Assembly (NCBI GenBank): GCA_964461045.1
Contig: CAYWSJ010000032.1
Coordinates: 1 to 36,391, forward strand
Direction of reading: 5' to 3'
From: JAGXLC01 sp964461045
GTDB taxonomy: Bacteria > Bacteroidota > Bacteroidia > Bacteroidales > UBA12077
DNA: 36,391 nt
This document shows, one piece after another, positions 16,702 to 26,281 of this stretch; the first letter of the stretch is position 1; each line of letters begins with the position of its first letter. A program made the position numbers and the translations under genes. The notes below the pieces were generated by a model. It was given only the letters and a program-made list of their open reading frames with translations, had not been told where the DNA came from and did not search any database.

Positions 16702-19700
16702 CTAGTTGTTTTTCTTTCCGGATTCGGGTTCTTCTTTCTTTTTAGATTGATTTGTTTTACTTGGTTCTTTCTTATCTGTGGGTTGTTTTACAGTATTTTT
16801 GTTCTTTTTATTATCAGACTTTTTGTCTTGTTCCTTTTTTTTATTCCTGTTTTCTTTCTTTTGCTCTTTTCTTTTTTCTGCTTCAAGCTTTGCTTCATTT
16901 ATTGTTTGCTCTACTTCTCTAACATGCTTCCTGAATCGTGAAAAACTTTGTTTTGTAGATAAGATATAGCGATAAATTACATTTCCAAAAAAGCTTTTTT
17001 TAATGGTTCGTTTTCTTCTTGGAATATCTTCTATAACATTAATAAAGTCTTTATTATTTGAATACACTCTTAACATGCCACGGAAATAATAAAAATAATA
17101 GAATCTTTCATCATCCAGTTTAAGATAGATATAAATTTTATCTCCGTATGTTTTTTTAGCAATTTCAATGAATCCGTTTACTTGTTTGTTTATCGCTTTC
17201 CCATTGATAGTAGCAATTCCAAAATCATCTTTTGCTATGTATGAATCTGTAGAAGTATGCCAGGTAAAATCAATATTTGAAAACAGAATATTGGGCTTAT
17301 TAAATTCTTTAGGAACTTCAGCTTCTTCACCAAATAATTTTTGTTGGTTAAGATAGTTTGAAGCCACTTCTTCACCATACAACTCATTAAGATTTTTTTC
17401 AAGGTGTCTGGAATTTAAGTTGATGGGATCAAGATTTTTCCTTTCTTCAATATCCGAAATCATAGTATCTAAAGCTGCATCACTAAACAAGAATTCCAGG
17501 GGTAAGGTTAAAGAAACTTTTATTTCATTCTCCTTTAATTTGTGATTCAATCTTCCCACGGGGTTAATCTTAAATTTGCCATAATCAACGCCTAAATTCA
17601 TTTTACCTTCCGCATAATATCTGCAATATTTTTTATTTAGACTTGTAAGGTTCCCTAGTGTGTCGGGATCATCAAGTTTAGGTTTGGAAGCTATTTTAAA
17701 CTTACCTTCGTTTTCATTATAATTTAGGTAACCACTTGAAGTTAGCAGAGGTTCATCACTGGCGTCTTTTCTGGGTGTCAGGAAAGTAGGATAAATATGA
17801 GTAGTGTCTATGGTTATATAAGGGCCATTATATATGTTTTCTCCGTTAACATCCGTATTTTTTTCGCCAACTGGAATATAAATACTATCCGGGTGAATTA
17901 CAGATTCAAAAGAAGCAAATCGTTGTGGAATACGGGGGCAATCATGGAACATTTTAACTCCGCCTTTGAATTTCAAATCTTTTCTTAGGGATTTGAGAAA
18001 AACATCTCCTTTGTATCCGAAATGGGGACTTAAGGTGAAGCTATCAGGTTCTGTTATGGTTCCTTCTGCCCTGGTATGAATTGTATTGTCCACCATTATT
18101 TTATTAAAATGAACAACTTGTTTTTTGTCATTCTTGTCTACATAATGATAATCGCCTTCACCGGTATAATTTTTTCTTCCTTTTATCTTAATCTCAGCAT
18201 CGAATATTCTGTGATATTTTTTTGTTGTGTCTGTAATAATCTCTGCTTTTTTAAGAGGATGCATATTTGCCGTTTCTCCGATGGTTAAGTTTTTTTCGTG
18301 AGGATAAATTTTTGCATCGGCCACATGAATATATTCCACCTGGTGCGAATTAATAGTGTTGTCTTTTAATTTAAAGGTACTTTTGGGTGATGAATACCTC
18401 AGAGAATCCTGCTCTAAATGGGTTGATAAATAAACTGCACCCCGTACATTTCCATCTTTGAGTTCTGCCAGTTCTGTAACTTCCTCTTCATCAGCTATGG
18501 TGGTCATAGGCGTGGACTCTATTTCAAGCTCATCATCATCCATTTTCCAGACAAATTTATTCAGGTAGCTTTTGTACAGGTTTTTTGGAAAATCAGCGAT
18601 TGCATAATCTTTTATAGTTTCGAATCTTCCTCTTTGATAATCGAAATCAATCCGGGCATTGACAGTATCTGTAGTGAATGCAATTTCCGTACTGTCGATT
18701 GTTCTTAATTTAAAATTAGCTGTATCTGCCTCAAAAGCCCTGGATTTAAAATCAAAATAATTGGAATTGAGCACAGCCTTTGAGAGATCCATCTTACCCT
18801 TTCCTTTTAATCCGGTAGGTTTAAGTTTTAAAGTCCCGGAGAGGTGCGAACCTTCGTTAAACATTTCAAATGGCTCTTTAGTTTGCTCTATATTCATTTC
18901 ATCTTCATGTGGATACCATTTTATGTTTACAGCCCGGGAGGCTAATTTGGGGTATTCTATTCCTGTTGTTTTTTGATCCATTGTGAATTCGGTAGCATGT
19001 ATAGAAGTTGAATCCGGGAAAAACAGTATATCTTCTGTAACAGCTTCTGAGGTAAGATATTTTAGTCTTCCCTTCCCTTTTAACCCCTTGTTGCTCATGT
19101 CTATAGTGTTATAATATTCCCCTTTTCCTTCGTAAAGAGGGAAACCTCCCTCAGGGGTACTCCTTCTGAAGCCAAGAGAGTTGTCTTCCCGTAAACGCAA
19201 TGTTTCTCTGAAAGGAGGAAAGATATCTGCTGAATGAAAGTTACCTTTAAACTCGAGATTATCAGGATTAAAATTATCCAGGCTATCCATCTTAAAGGGA
19301 TCTAACTGGAAATAGAAATTTTCTCTTTTATAAGGTCCGTTAAACAGGTCATCATAATAAACAAAAGATTTCTGCTTACTTTCAAAAACAGGGTATTTGG
19401 GATAATTCTCCTTCCCCGATTTATTATTCGGATCATCAATATAAATATCGCCGGATAGTTCCTCAATTGTATTTTGAACATTATCCAGAACAGCTCTTCC
19501 ATACATATTCATTTCCTCTGTCTGGAATTTCATTCTTAGAGAGTCAATTTTGTTTAAGGTAATCTTAAAATTTTTATAATCGAAAAAGAAGTCGTCGCCA
19601 AGAAAAGTAAACAATCCTGAAATTACACCACCTCCAAAACTGAAATTTCGGTTTTCTTTCATCACAATTTTTCGTCCCCTGGGAATAATTATTACATTTT

Positions 19701-21405
19701 GCGAATCAGACACATGGACTTCAGGGACACCTCTGATGGTTAAATTCATATTTCTCAGATTCAGCACACCATTATGGTTTGGCGCTTCAACTGTTGAATT
19801 TAAATTGATTACATCATAGTCGATTTTTTTTATTCTTGCGCTTATATAATCAAATAATTTATCATTTATGGTGACAGTGTCTTCATCAAAGTCAAAAAAT
19901 ATAAAACCATCTTTGGCAATTGGAAAAAGTCTTTGCCGCACCTGGTATATTGGTTTTTCTATATATTTAGCAAAATTTTTCACGTCAAATTGCCTGGTAG
20001 AATCATTCTTCCAGTAATAGTTACGGATAGCAATCAGGGGATGTTTATCATCTCTCATTTCAAGCTCTCGCCATTTGTCTAAGGTGAAATAGTTCATAGA
20101 TGTGAAAGTGGCTTCACCAACTTGAGAATTTCTGCTGTGTGTAAAAAAGATAGAATCTTTGGTTGTGTTCCACAGCAAACGGTCTATATCCATTGAAATC
20201 TGGTGGTAAGTATCATAATAAACACTTTGCGACAAAACACTTTCGTTGGGTCCAAGTTCAATTTCCTGGTTTTTTACAATGTAGTTAAACTGTAACCCGG
20301 TGTGATAAATAGAATCGTTACCTAAATGAATCGTTACACTGGCCTTTCTGGAAACAGCCCTGTCTTTCGACAAAATAAAAACGTTTGATTTTGCGGTCAT
20401 AAATTTCTTATCATGCCGAAAAACCCGCATTATTGCGTCTTTGTTTTCACCACCAGATCCAATAAACTGGGCTCCCTTCATTGTGAAGCCACCAGTATAA
20501 TTCATATTTTCATAAATGTTATTAATCTTAAAGATTTTTTTATAGGATTTAAAAACGGGGTAAATTGCTTGCGAAGGTTTTATAACATGGACCAATTTGT
20601 CTTCAATCCGACCGAGCACAGGTTCATCAAAATAGAGAGAGTTTATAAATTCTACTGAATCGGCAGTATATGTAGCTTTTCTTAGGTTCAGCTCATAATC
20701 TTTTAGTTGTACATAAACATCTTCAGGTTCATAACCGGCTCTTTTCCAGGTTACTTTGCCGTTTGTGCCATCCCATTCTTTTGTAAATGGATAAAACGTA
20801 CCAGAGGTCTCTTGAATCTGAATACTATCTTCTCTGAACTTACATTTTAAAGTGGTATTGGGATAAATTATTTTCAGGGTGGAATCGTAAGTAAAAGAGA
20901 GGTTGTTGCTTGTAGAATACCAGTTTCGTGTATTTGAAAGGTAAAGTGCATTTTCTTTTGAGAATCCTAAAGTAAATTTCAGGTAATCCGAATATTTTGA
21001 TAGTATTCCTTTTTTACTTTTCATAATTGATCTCAGTCCCGTCATCCATGTATCAAAATGTAATGAATCAAATTTGGTTTTGTTAATTTCAATGAACAGA
21101 TTCATCATATTTGTGAAATGAGGCTCTCTTTTTCCGCGATTTTTCAATAAAAGGTTTGATACTACAACTATGCTGTCGCGTTTAGCTGGTAAAAAACCAC
21201 CTGTGCTCCATCTATTTATAAAAGTGTCGAGCAGCGCTTCATGTTTTTCATTTATTCTTTTATGAAGATGTTCTTCAAGTGTTTGGATATATTTTGCTGA
21301 ATCTTCGGGAAATTCATCAATTGTTTGTCCAAATGAAGAAGAGCACGTAAAGCCAAAAATAATCAACAGAAAAACTTTGGGAATCGGGCCTGTAATTGCT
21401 TTCAT
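16702..21405 (-). CDS. giant exported all-beta protein of unknown function
   Basis: I do not recognise a named family. The 1567-residue product starts with a signal peptide (about 1-26, ending SSSFG, then Q27). A helical region follows (about 30-140), then more than 1300 residues of short alternating strands, and finally a Lys/Glu-rich charged tail (about 1495-1567) with no T9SS sorting domain. Within the strand region similar phrases recur, such as GLKGKGRLKYLTSEAV, GLKGKGKMDLSKAVLNS and FEADTANFKLRTIDS. This recalls the repeated sheets of OstA/LptA-, AsmA- or TamB-type bridge proteins, a structural guess only. No cysteine-based lipobox and no strong membrane helix were seen. It lies 125 bp downstream of prmA on the same strand. 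A periplasmic or outer-membrane-associated location is inferred. Confidence 0.85.
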   Translation of the reverse strand: MKAITGPIPKVFLLIIFGFTCSSSFGQTIDEFPEDSAKYIQTLEEHLHKRINEKHEALLDTFINRWSTGGFLPAKRDSIVVVSNLLLKNRGKREPHFTNMMNLFIEINKTKFDSLHFDTWMTGLRSIMKSKKGILSKYSDYLKFTLGFSKENALYLSNTRNWYSTSNNLSFTYDSTLKIIYPNTTLKCKFREDSIQIQETSGTFYPFTKEWDGTNGKVTWKRAGYEPEDVYVQLKDYELNLRKATYTADSVEFINSLYFDEPVLGRIEDKLVHVIKPSQAIYPVFKSYKKIFKINNIYENMNYTGGFTMKGAQFIGSGGENKDAIMRVFRHDKKFMTAKSNVFILSKDRAVSRKASVTIHLGNDSIYHTGLQFNYIVKNQEIELGPNESVLSQSVYYDTYHQISMDIDRLLWNTTKDSIFFTHSRNSQVGEATFTSMNYFTLDKWRELEMRDDKHPLIAIRNYYWKNDSTRQFDVKNFAKYIEKPIYQVRQRLFPIAKDGFIFFDFDEDTVTINDKLFDYISARIKKIDYDVINLNSTVEAPNHNGVLNLRNMNLTIRGVPEVHVSDSQNVIIIPRGRKIVMKENRNFSFGGGVISGLFTFLGDDFFFDYKNFKITLNKIDSLRMKFQTEEMNMYGRAVLDNVQNTIEELSGDIYIDDPNNKSGKENYPKYPVFESKQKSFVYYDDLFNGPYKRENFYFQLDPFKMDSLDNFNPDNLEFKGNFHSADIFPPFRETLRLREDNSLGFRRSTPEGGFPLYEGKGEYYNTIDMSNKGLKGKGRLKYLTSEAVTEDILFFPDSTSIHATEFTMDQKTTGIEYPKLASRAVNIKWYPHEDEMNIEQTKEPFEMFNEGSHLSGTLKLKPTGLKGKGKMDLSKAVLNSNYFDFKSRAFEADTANFKLRTIDSTEIAFTTDTVNARIDFDYQRGRFETIKDYAIADFPKNLYKSYLNKFVWKMDDDELEIESTPMTTIADEEEVTELAELKDGNVRGAVYLSTHLEQDSLRYSSPKSTFKLKDNTINSHQVEYIHVADAKIYPHEKNLTIGETANMHPLKKAEIITDTTKKYHRIFDAEIKIKGRKNYTGEGDYHYVDKNDKKQVVHFNKIMVDNTIHTRAEGTITEPDSFTLSPHFGYKGDVFLKSLRKDLKFKGGVKMFHDCPRIPQRFASFESVIHPDSIYIPVGEKNTDVNGENIYNGPYITIDTTHIYPTFLTPRKDASDEPLLTSSGYLNYNENEGKFKIASKPKLDDPDTLGNLTSLNKKYCRYYAEGKMNLGVDYGKFKINPVGRLNHKLKENEIKVSLTLPLEFLFSDAALDTMISDIEERKNLDPINLNSRHLEKNLNELYGEEVASNYLNQQKLFGEEAEVPKEFNKPNILFSNIDFTWHTSTDSYIAKDDFGIATINGKAINKQVNGFIEIAKKTYGDKIYIYLKLDDERFYYFYYFRGMLRVYSNNKDFINVIEDIPRRKRTIKKSFFGNVIYRYILSTKQSFSRFRKHVREVEQTINEAKLEAEKRKEQKKENRNKKKEQDKKSDNKKNKNTVKQPTDKKEPSKTNQSKKKEEPESGKKNN

Positions 21406-21529
21406 ATTGCTTGGTGTATGGTTTATGGTAAAAATAGTTTAAAACGAATAAGTTTCAAAATCTATTGGTTACAAGATTTGTATTTCAGTTTATAATTCAA
21501 GGGGATTACAGTTTAGTGATGCGTAAGTG

Positions 21530-22372
21530 TTATTTTACAAAAGTTGCTGCAATCCAGTTATTATCTTCTTTATAATGATCAAGGCGTAAATTACATTTAG
21601 TGGCTTTTTCTTCAATTTTATCAAGATCATCATGGTAAAAACCACTGAGAATAAGTTTTCCACCTGTTACCAGATGTTTTTCATAAGTAGGAATATCCTT
21701 CAGCAAGATATTCCGGTTAATGTTTGCCATGAAGATGTCATACTTTTTGTTGGGCAGCGAGTAAGCATCTCCCTGGATAGTATGAATATGAAACTGACCG
21801 TTCATCTTGATATTTTCTAAAGTGTTTTTATAAGCCCATTCATCATTATCTATTGCCCAAACCTCTTTTGCATTCATTATAGCTGCAAGAATGGCAAGAA
21901 TACCTGTTCCACATCCCATATCCATTACTGTTTTTCCATCAACCTTATTGTTTAGCAGTTCCTTTATCATTAAACTTGTAGTGTAATGGTGACCTGTACC
22001 AAAGGACATCTTAGGTGTTATGCATATTTTGTATTTGTAATTTTCCGGAACCTGATGAAAAGAAGCATGAATATAGCATTGATCATCTATCACTACCGGT
22101 TGAAAACTTTTTTCCCATTTCTTATTCCAGTCTTCATCTTCCAGGGTCTTCTGGTGAACCGAGATCTTACCGGGGAACATAGTCAAAGCTGGTAAATATT
22201 CTATCTGTTCATCGCGAAATAAATTTTCCGGGATATAGGCTTTTATTCCTTCAGGAATGTCAAGAAAGCCTGTATATCCCTCTTCTGAAAGCTGAGCAGT
22301 TAATATGTCGGCAATAAGTTTTTTTTCCTTTTGGTTTTCATGGATTTCGAAAGTAATTTCAACAGTTTTCAT
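21530..22372 (-). CDS. prmA: ribosomal protein L11 methyltransferase
   Basis: A 280-residue cytoplasmic SAM-dependent enzyme that trimethylates ribosomal protein L11. The N-terminal half is the L11-recognition domain. The catalytic half has the PrmA signature FGTGHHYTTSLM (about 124-135), the SAM loop VMDMGCGTGILAILAA (about 149-164) and the substrate motif MANINRNILL. The length is normal. It follows tpiA after 56 bp in the same direction and is probably co-transcribed with it. Confidence 0.94.
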   Translation of the reverse strand: MKTVEITFEIHENQKEKKLIADILTAQLSEEGYTGFLDIPEGIKAYIPENLFRDEQIEYLPALTMFPGKISVHQKTLEDEDWNKKWEKSFQPVVIDDQCYIHASFHQVPENYKYKICITPKMSFGTGHHYTTSLMIKELLNNKVDGKTVMDMGCGTGILAILAAIMNAKEVWAIDNDEWAYKNTLENIKMNGQFHIHTIQGDAYSLPNKKYDIFMANINRNILLKDIPTYEKHLVTGGKLILSGFYHDDLDKIEEKATKCNLRLDHYKEDNNWIAATFVK

Positions 22373-22428
22373 CTATATAGTATAATTATTTGTGATTAGG
22401 ATTGTTATGCCGATAGAAAGCTAAAAAT

Positions 22429-23187
22429 TTACTTAAATAATTTTCCAATTTCAACGAAATCATCGGATTTTAGGGAGGCCCCACCTATGAGTCCCCCATT
22501 TATGTCGGGTTGTGAGAACAAACCGGCTGCATTGTTTGGTTTACAGCTTCCTCCATACAATATTGGTAAACTGGATCCTATCTCTTTCCCAAATTTTTCT
22601 GTAATAAGTTTTCTTATGTACTCATGCATTTCCTCTGCTTGCTCATTAGTGGCTGTTTTGCCTGTTCCTATTGCCCAAACAGGTTCATACGCAATAATGA
22701 TCTTATTTATATCTTCTTCCTTCAGTTTTAATATGGTATTCTGAATTTGCGATTTAACAACATCAAAATGATTGCCGTTTTCTCTTTCATTAAGCTTTTC
22801 ACCACAACATACAATTGGTTTTAAATTGTGTTTTAAAGCACGGATGATTTTGGCATAAATTAGTTCATCGGTTTCATCAAAGTAAGCTCTTCTTTCCGAG
22901 TGTCCCAGAATAACATATTCAGCGCCAGTTGATTTAATCATTTCGGCTGAAACTTCTCCGGTAAATGCACCTTTTTCTTCTGAGCTGCAATTTTGAGCAG
23001 CTACTTTTATTTTGCTGTCTTTTGTTAAAGAAGCAGCTTTTTCCAGATGAATGTAAGGTGGTCCGATTATTATTGTAACATCATCCGGGACCTGGTTTGC
23101 TTTATTAATAATATCATTTGTCAGTTCAATACCTTCCTGAAGGTTTTTATTCATTTTCCAGTTGCCTGCAACTATTTTTGGTTCCAT
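22429..23187 (-). CDS. tpiA: triosephosphate isomerase
   Basis: A 252-residue glycolytic enzyme interconverting dihydroxyacetone phosphate and glyceraldehyde 3-phosphate. All catalytic residues are present: N9 and K11 in GNWKMN, H96 in ILGHSERR, and E168 in AYEPVWAIGTGKTA, whose tail is the mobile loop 6. The phosphate-binding ILYGGSCKP and GLIGGASL segments are intact. In Bacteroides a BT_3928-family gene directly precedes tpiA (from memory); here an orphan permease gene lies between the two. Confidence 0.97.
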   Translation of the reverse strand: MEPKIVAGNWKMNKNLQEGIELTNDIINKANQVPDDVTIIIGPPYIHLEKAASLTKDSKIKVAAQNCSSEEKGAFTGEVSAEMIKSTGAEYVILGHSERRAYFDETDELIYAKIIRALKHNLKPIVCCGEKLNERENGNHFDVVKSQIQNTILKLKEEDINKIIIAYEPVWAIGTGKTATNEQAEEMHEYIRKLITEKFGKEIGSSLPILYGGSCKPNNAAGLFSQPDINGGLIGGASLKSDDFVEIGKLFK

Positions 23188-23255
23188 AATCAGAGGTTTT
23201 TTTGTTTCAGTACTAAGATAAAAAATATATAGGTTTTATAACTTGATTGTTATAT

Positions 23256-24332
23256 TTAACTTAATCTTACTCTCGGATCTAAAAGTGAATAAGAGATGTC
23301 TACCAGGATATTAATGATAATAAAAATAATTGAAATGGTGAGTACTGTTCCCATAACTACTGGTAAATCATATTTATTAAGCGCATCAACAATGACATAC
23401 CCAAGTCCTTTCCAGCCAAAAATGTATTCAACAAAAACAATCCCTGCCATAAGGCTTGCAAACCAGCCTGAAACTGTTGTAATAACTGGGTTAAGTGAGT
23501 TTCTTAAGGCATGTTTGAATAAAATTCTAGAAAAAGACAGTCCTTTGGCCTTGGCGGTGCGAATATAATTTTGAGAGAGAATATCCAGCATGGAGTTTCT
23601 TGAAAGCTGTATGACTATGGCCAATGGCCTTATCCCAAGGGTAAAAGCAGGAAGAATGAGGTTTTTTAACTCCAGGTGAATGCCTCTGCCAAAGTCGTCT
23701 ATTTCATACAAATTCCCGGTTAGGTTAAGCCCTGTATAATCGCCCAGGACAAAAGCAAACAGCCAGCCTATCAGAATGGCTGCAAAAAACGATGGAAGCG
23801 ACATTCCAAAAGCTGAAAAGAATACAGCCAGCCTGTCATATAGAGTGTCTTTATAGATAGCTGCTACAATTCCCAGGAAGATCCCCAGAATTGAGGCAAA
23901 AACAATTGAGGACAGGGCCAGGATAAATGTGTTTGGGATGGTTTCTGAAATAATCTGATTTACCTTTTTTTTGCTTTGATATGATCGGCGGAGATAGGGA
24001 TATTTTAATACCAGGGTATGTTTCTTTCCGCTTATAATTTTCTGATAAGGCTTGTATTTATCCGGATCCAGGTAGAAATAACTTTCTTTATTTTTTGAGT
24101 GATAAGAAACAGGAGAGAGGTCATTCAAATATTTCAGGTATTGCATTCCCTTGGGTTTATTCAGCCCCAGATCTTTTCTTATTGATTCAATTGAAGCAAT
24201 ATCTGATCTTTGGCCCATAAGCATTCTGGCCGGATCACCTGGCAGAATATTAAACAGAAAAAAAACGAGTGTTGCCACACCCCACAAAATCAGGATGGCA
24301 TATAATATTCTTTTAATAAGATATTGCCCCAT
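23256..24332 (-). CDS. orphan DppB/OppB-type ABC transporter permease
   Basis: A 358-residue inner-membrane permease of the peptide/nickel importer class. It begins with the typical MGQYLIKRILYAILILWGVA and has the ILPGDPARMLMG segment after helix 1. Five further helices span about 133-345, and the EAA loop, which couples to the ATPase, is YIRTAKAKGLSFSRILFKHA (256-275). The periplasmic segment between helices 1 and 2 (about 60-130) is long. Normally DppB works with DppC, two ATPases and a binding protein; none is in this window. It must have partners elsewhere or a different role. The gene sits between the BT_3928-like gene and tpiA and has a good promoter of its own. Confidence 0.9.
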   Translation of the reverse strand: MGQYLIKRILYAILILWGVATLVFFLFNILPGDPARMLMGQRSDIASIESIRKDLGLNKPKGMQYLKYLNDLSPVSYHSKNKESYFYLDPDKYKPYQKIISGKKHTLVLKYPYLRRSYQSKKKVNQIISETIPNTFILALSSIVFASILGIFLGIVAAIYKDTLYDRLAVFFSAFGMSLPSFFAAILIGWLFAFVLGDYTGLNLTGNLYEIDDFGRGIHLELKNLILPAFTLGIRPLAIVIQLSRNSMLDILSQNYIRTAKAKGLSFSRILFKHALRNSLNPVITTVSGWFASLMAGIVFVEYIFGWKGLGYVIVDALNKYDLPVVMGTVLTISIIFIIINILVDISYSLLDPRVRLS

Positions 24333-24356
24333 TGTACTGTTTTATTGCAATCCATG

Positions 24357-24390
24357 CAAATATAGTAAAACTATGAAAGAAGTTTTTCAA
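24357..24390 (-). promoter_or_regulatory. Bacteroidota promoter of the DppB-like gene
   Basis: On the minus strand TTG (24390-24388) and a perfect TATATTTG (24364-24357) are separated by 23 bp, within the known 17-23 range. The start site would be near 24350, about 18 nt before the ATG. This suggests the permease and the tpiA-prmA genes after it can be transcribed independently of the upstream BT_3928-like gene. Confidence 0.6.
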
Positions 24391-24428
24391 ATGAAATAAT
24401 TCTCGTTACAGAACATCCATTAGATATA

Positions 24429-25607
24429 TTATGAATTCAGCTGTGTTTTTCCTTTCTTATTTTTATTCTGGTTTTTCTGAAATTTAGGATTGGAGAGATA
24501 CTCTTCTTCCAGTTCGTTAATTTCCGGAATGGTGTTGTGATGCCATTTATCAAGTATTGTCCCCTTTTTCATCAGCATTAACCCAGGATTTGATCTTATA
24601 ATTGTTTTAAGGGTGATTTCATCGGTCATATAAAAAGAGAAATTTGCTCCTGTTTCATTTTTAAATTTTTCTATTGCATGATCAAGAGAGGAGGTAAGAC
24701 AAATGAATGAACAATTCTCCCTTGTTTTGCAGTAACTTGCCAGGTCATTTATTTGATCCATATCAGATCGATCCGTTTTTTTCAGGTCATAAGCAATCAG
24801 AAGAAAAACGAATTTATTTTCCTCGAGAACCAGGTCGGTAATATCTGTTCCTTCTCTTGTAGTTATTGTAAAATCATGTATTGGTGGAACGTAACCTTCT
24901 TTGACCTTAATATTTTTTGTAGATACCCACTGCCAGGTAGAATCCGGAAGATTATCCATAGTAAATTCCTTTATCTTTCCATTCTTTTTGTATTTCAGAA
25001 TTGTTTTAAACTCTGGCTGGGGAGCATCTTCTGGTATTTTCATCTTTTCAGGAATATAAGTTTCCACATTATAAGGACGGAAATCTATAATGGGCAGGTG
25101 AGTGTAGCAATAAAAGGAAACAGAGACCATTGCTGCTGCAGACAAACCAACAGCCAGCCATTGTTGCTTTTTGTTGAATGAAGGCTGAAACTTGTTTCTC
25201 CTGATAAATACAAAGACCACCAACAGAGTTATTATTACATTTTTCCAGAATGTTTCCCAGTTTGTCATTATAATAGCATCGCCAAAACATCCACAATCCT
25301 GAACCGGGTTTTCTAGTGCCAGGTATAAGGTAAGAGGAGTGAAGAAAGCCATGAAAATAAGTGCCAGCCATGATGCAATTCGCATGCGGGAATTGAAAAG
25401 CATTGCTGCTCCCAGAACAAACTCGAGTGTACTTAGCAGAATAGCCAATGGGAGGGCTAAAGGATCCAGAAATTCCAGACCAAATGCTGTAAAATAATCT
25501 GAAAATTTATAAGTAGAACCCAGGGGGTCAATTCCCTTTACAAAACCTGAGAACAAAAAAACGATTGCTACGAGTATGCGGATGATATTTTGTATTTTTT
25601 TCATCAT
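24429..25607 (-). CDS. BT_3928-family DoxX/thioredoxin-fold membrane protein
   Basis: A 392-residue inner-membrane protein. The N-terminal part is a DoxX/MauE-like four-helix domain (about 6-136) with the motif DCGCFGD (C105, C107). A fifth helix (about 149-168) is followed by a thioredoxin-like periplasmic domain (about 215-380) that seems to lack a CxxC redox pair. The start could be either of two adjacent Met codons. Members are conserved next to tpiA in Bacteroidota, which matches the order here apart from the inserted permease. A redox or disulfide-related role is suggested by the MauE likeness but is not established. Confidence 0.88.
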   Translation of the reverse strand: MMKKIQNIIRILVAIVFLFSGFVKGIDPLGSTYKFSDYFTAFGLEFLDPLALPLAILLSTLEFVLGAAMLFNSRMRIASWLALIFMAFFTPLTLYLALENPVQDCGCFGDAIIMTNWETFWKNVIITLLVVFVFIRRNKFQPSFNKKQQWLAVGLSAAAMVSVSFYCYTHLPIIDFRPYNVETYIPEKMKIPEDAPQPEFKTILKYKKNGKIKEFTMDNLPDSTWQWVSTKNIKVKEGYVPPIHDFTITTREGTDITDLVLEENKFVFLLIAYDLKKTDRSDMDQINDLASYCKTRENCSFICLTSSLDHAIEKFKNETGANFSFYMTDEITLKTIIRSNPGLMLMKKGTILDKWHHNTIPEINELEEEYLSNPKFQKNQNKNKKGKTQLNS

Positions 25608-25659
25608 TGATCAATATATTTAAAAGCCTAAAAATATTTTATTTTTTTCTGAAAAATCC

Positions 25660-25667
25660 CAAATTTA
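25660..25667 (-). promoter_or_regulatory. -7 element of the BT_3928-like gene
   Basis: The minus strand reads TAAATTTG, a perfect TAnnTTTG match, about 53 bp upstream of the start codon. No clear TTG is found at the -33 position. Confidence 0.4.
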
Positions 25668-25734
25668 TAAAAAGATTGCTAATATTGTTTTGATTTTCAT
25701 CATGTGATTAATTTTTATCTTAAAGCAATAGGAT

Positions 25735-26232
25735 ATGAGTCTTGAAAGAATACTTAAATTAGGGAATCCAGAGCTTTATAAGGTTTCTGATCCGGTGGAG
25801 AAAAAAGATATTCCCAGCGTCATTCGGTATGTTGAATTGATGGATCAGATCATTACTGATTTTCGCTTAAAATATGGTGCCGGAAGGGCTATAGCAGCCC
25901 CACAGGTTGGCATGCAGAAAAGGTTTATATATTTAAGAATTGATAAGCCCTTCATTATTATAAATCCCGAAATATTTGATAGAAGCGAATCAATGATTGA
26001 GTTATGGGATGATTGTATGAGTTTTCCCGACCTCCTGGTTAAGGTTGAAAGATATAAGTCATGTAGAATAAAGTTTCTTGATGAAGAATGGAATCAGCAT
26101 GAATGGTTGTTAGAGGATGATATGTCTGAACTCCTTCAGCATGAGCATGATCATCTTGATGGCATTCTTGCCACACAAAGGGCAATTGATAATCGTTCTT
26201 TTGCCTTGAGAAGTGAGATTGAAAATATTTAG
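25735..26232 (+). CDS. divergent peptide deformylase-like protein
   Basis: A 165-residue metalloprotein of the peptide deformylase family, which removes N-formyl groups from new proteins. Motif 1 is GAGRAIAAPQVG, close to the usual GxGLAAxQ. Motif 2 is WDDCMSFP instead of EGCLS, keeping the metal ligand C94. Motif 3 is QHEHDHLDG, with ligands H136 and H140 and catalytic E137. Because the metal site is intact, activity is likely, but the altered motif 2 puts it among type 2/3-like variants, often secondary copies. Whether another def exists in the genome cannot be seen. It is convergent with the channel gene. The fmt gene, which adds the formyl group, lies 5 kb away. Confidence 0.85.
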   Translation: MSLERILKLGNPELYKVSDPVEKKDIPSVIRYVELMDQIITDFRLKYGAGRAIAAPQVGMQKRFIYLRIDKPFIIINPEIFDRSESMIELWDDCMSFPDLLVKVERYKSCRIKFLDEEWNQHEWLLEDDMSELLQHEHDHLDGILATQRAIDNRSFALRSEIENI

Positions 26233-26281
26233 AAACCTCTATGCCAAAAGTGGATTTAACAAGGTCCTTGCCGAATTAATT

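Noticed and set aside
24753..25181. 142-codon plus-strand frame inside the BT_3928-like gene
   Set aside because: Shadow frame rich in Cys, Phe and Ile without any family motif.
26260..26270. CAAGGTCCTTG palindrome between the deformylase and channel genes
   Set aside because: Five-base arms with a one-base loop and no T-tract; too small to call a terminator or operator.
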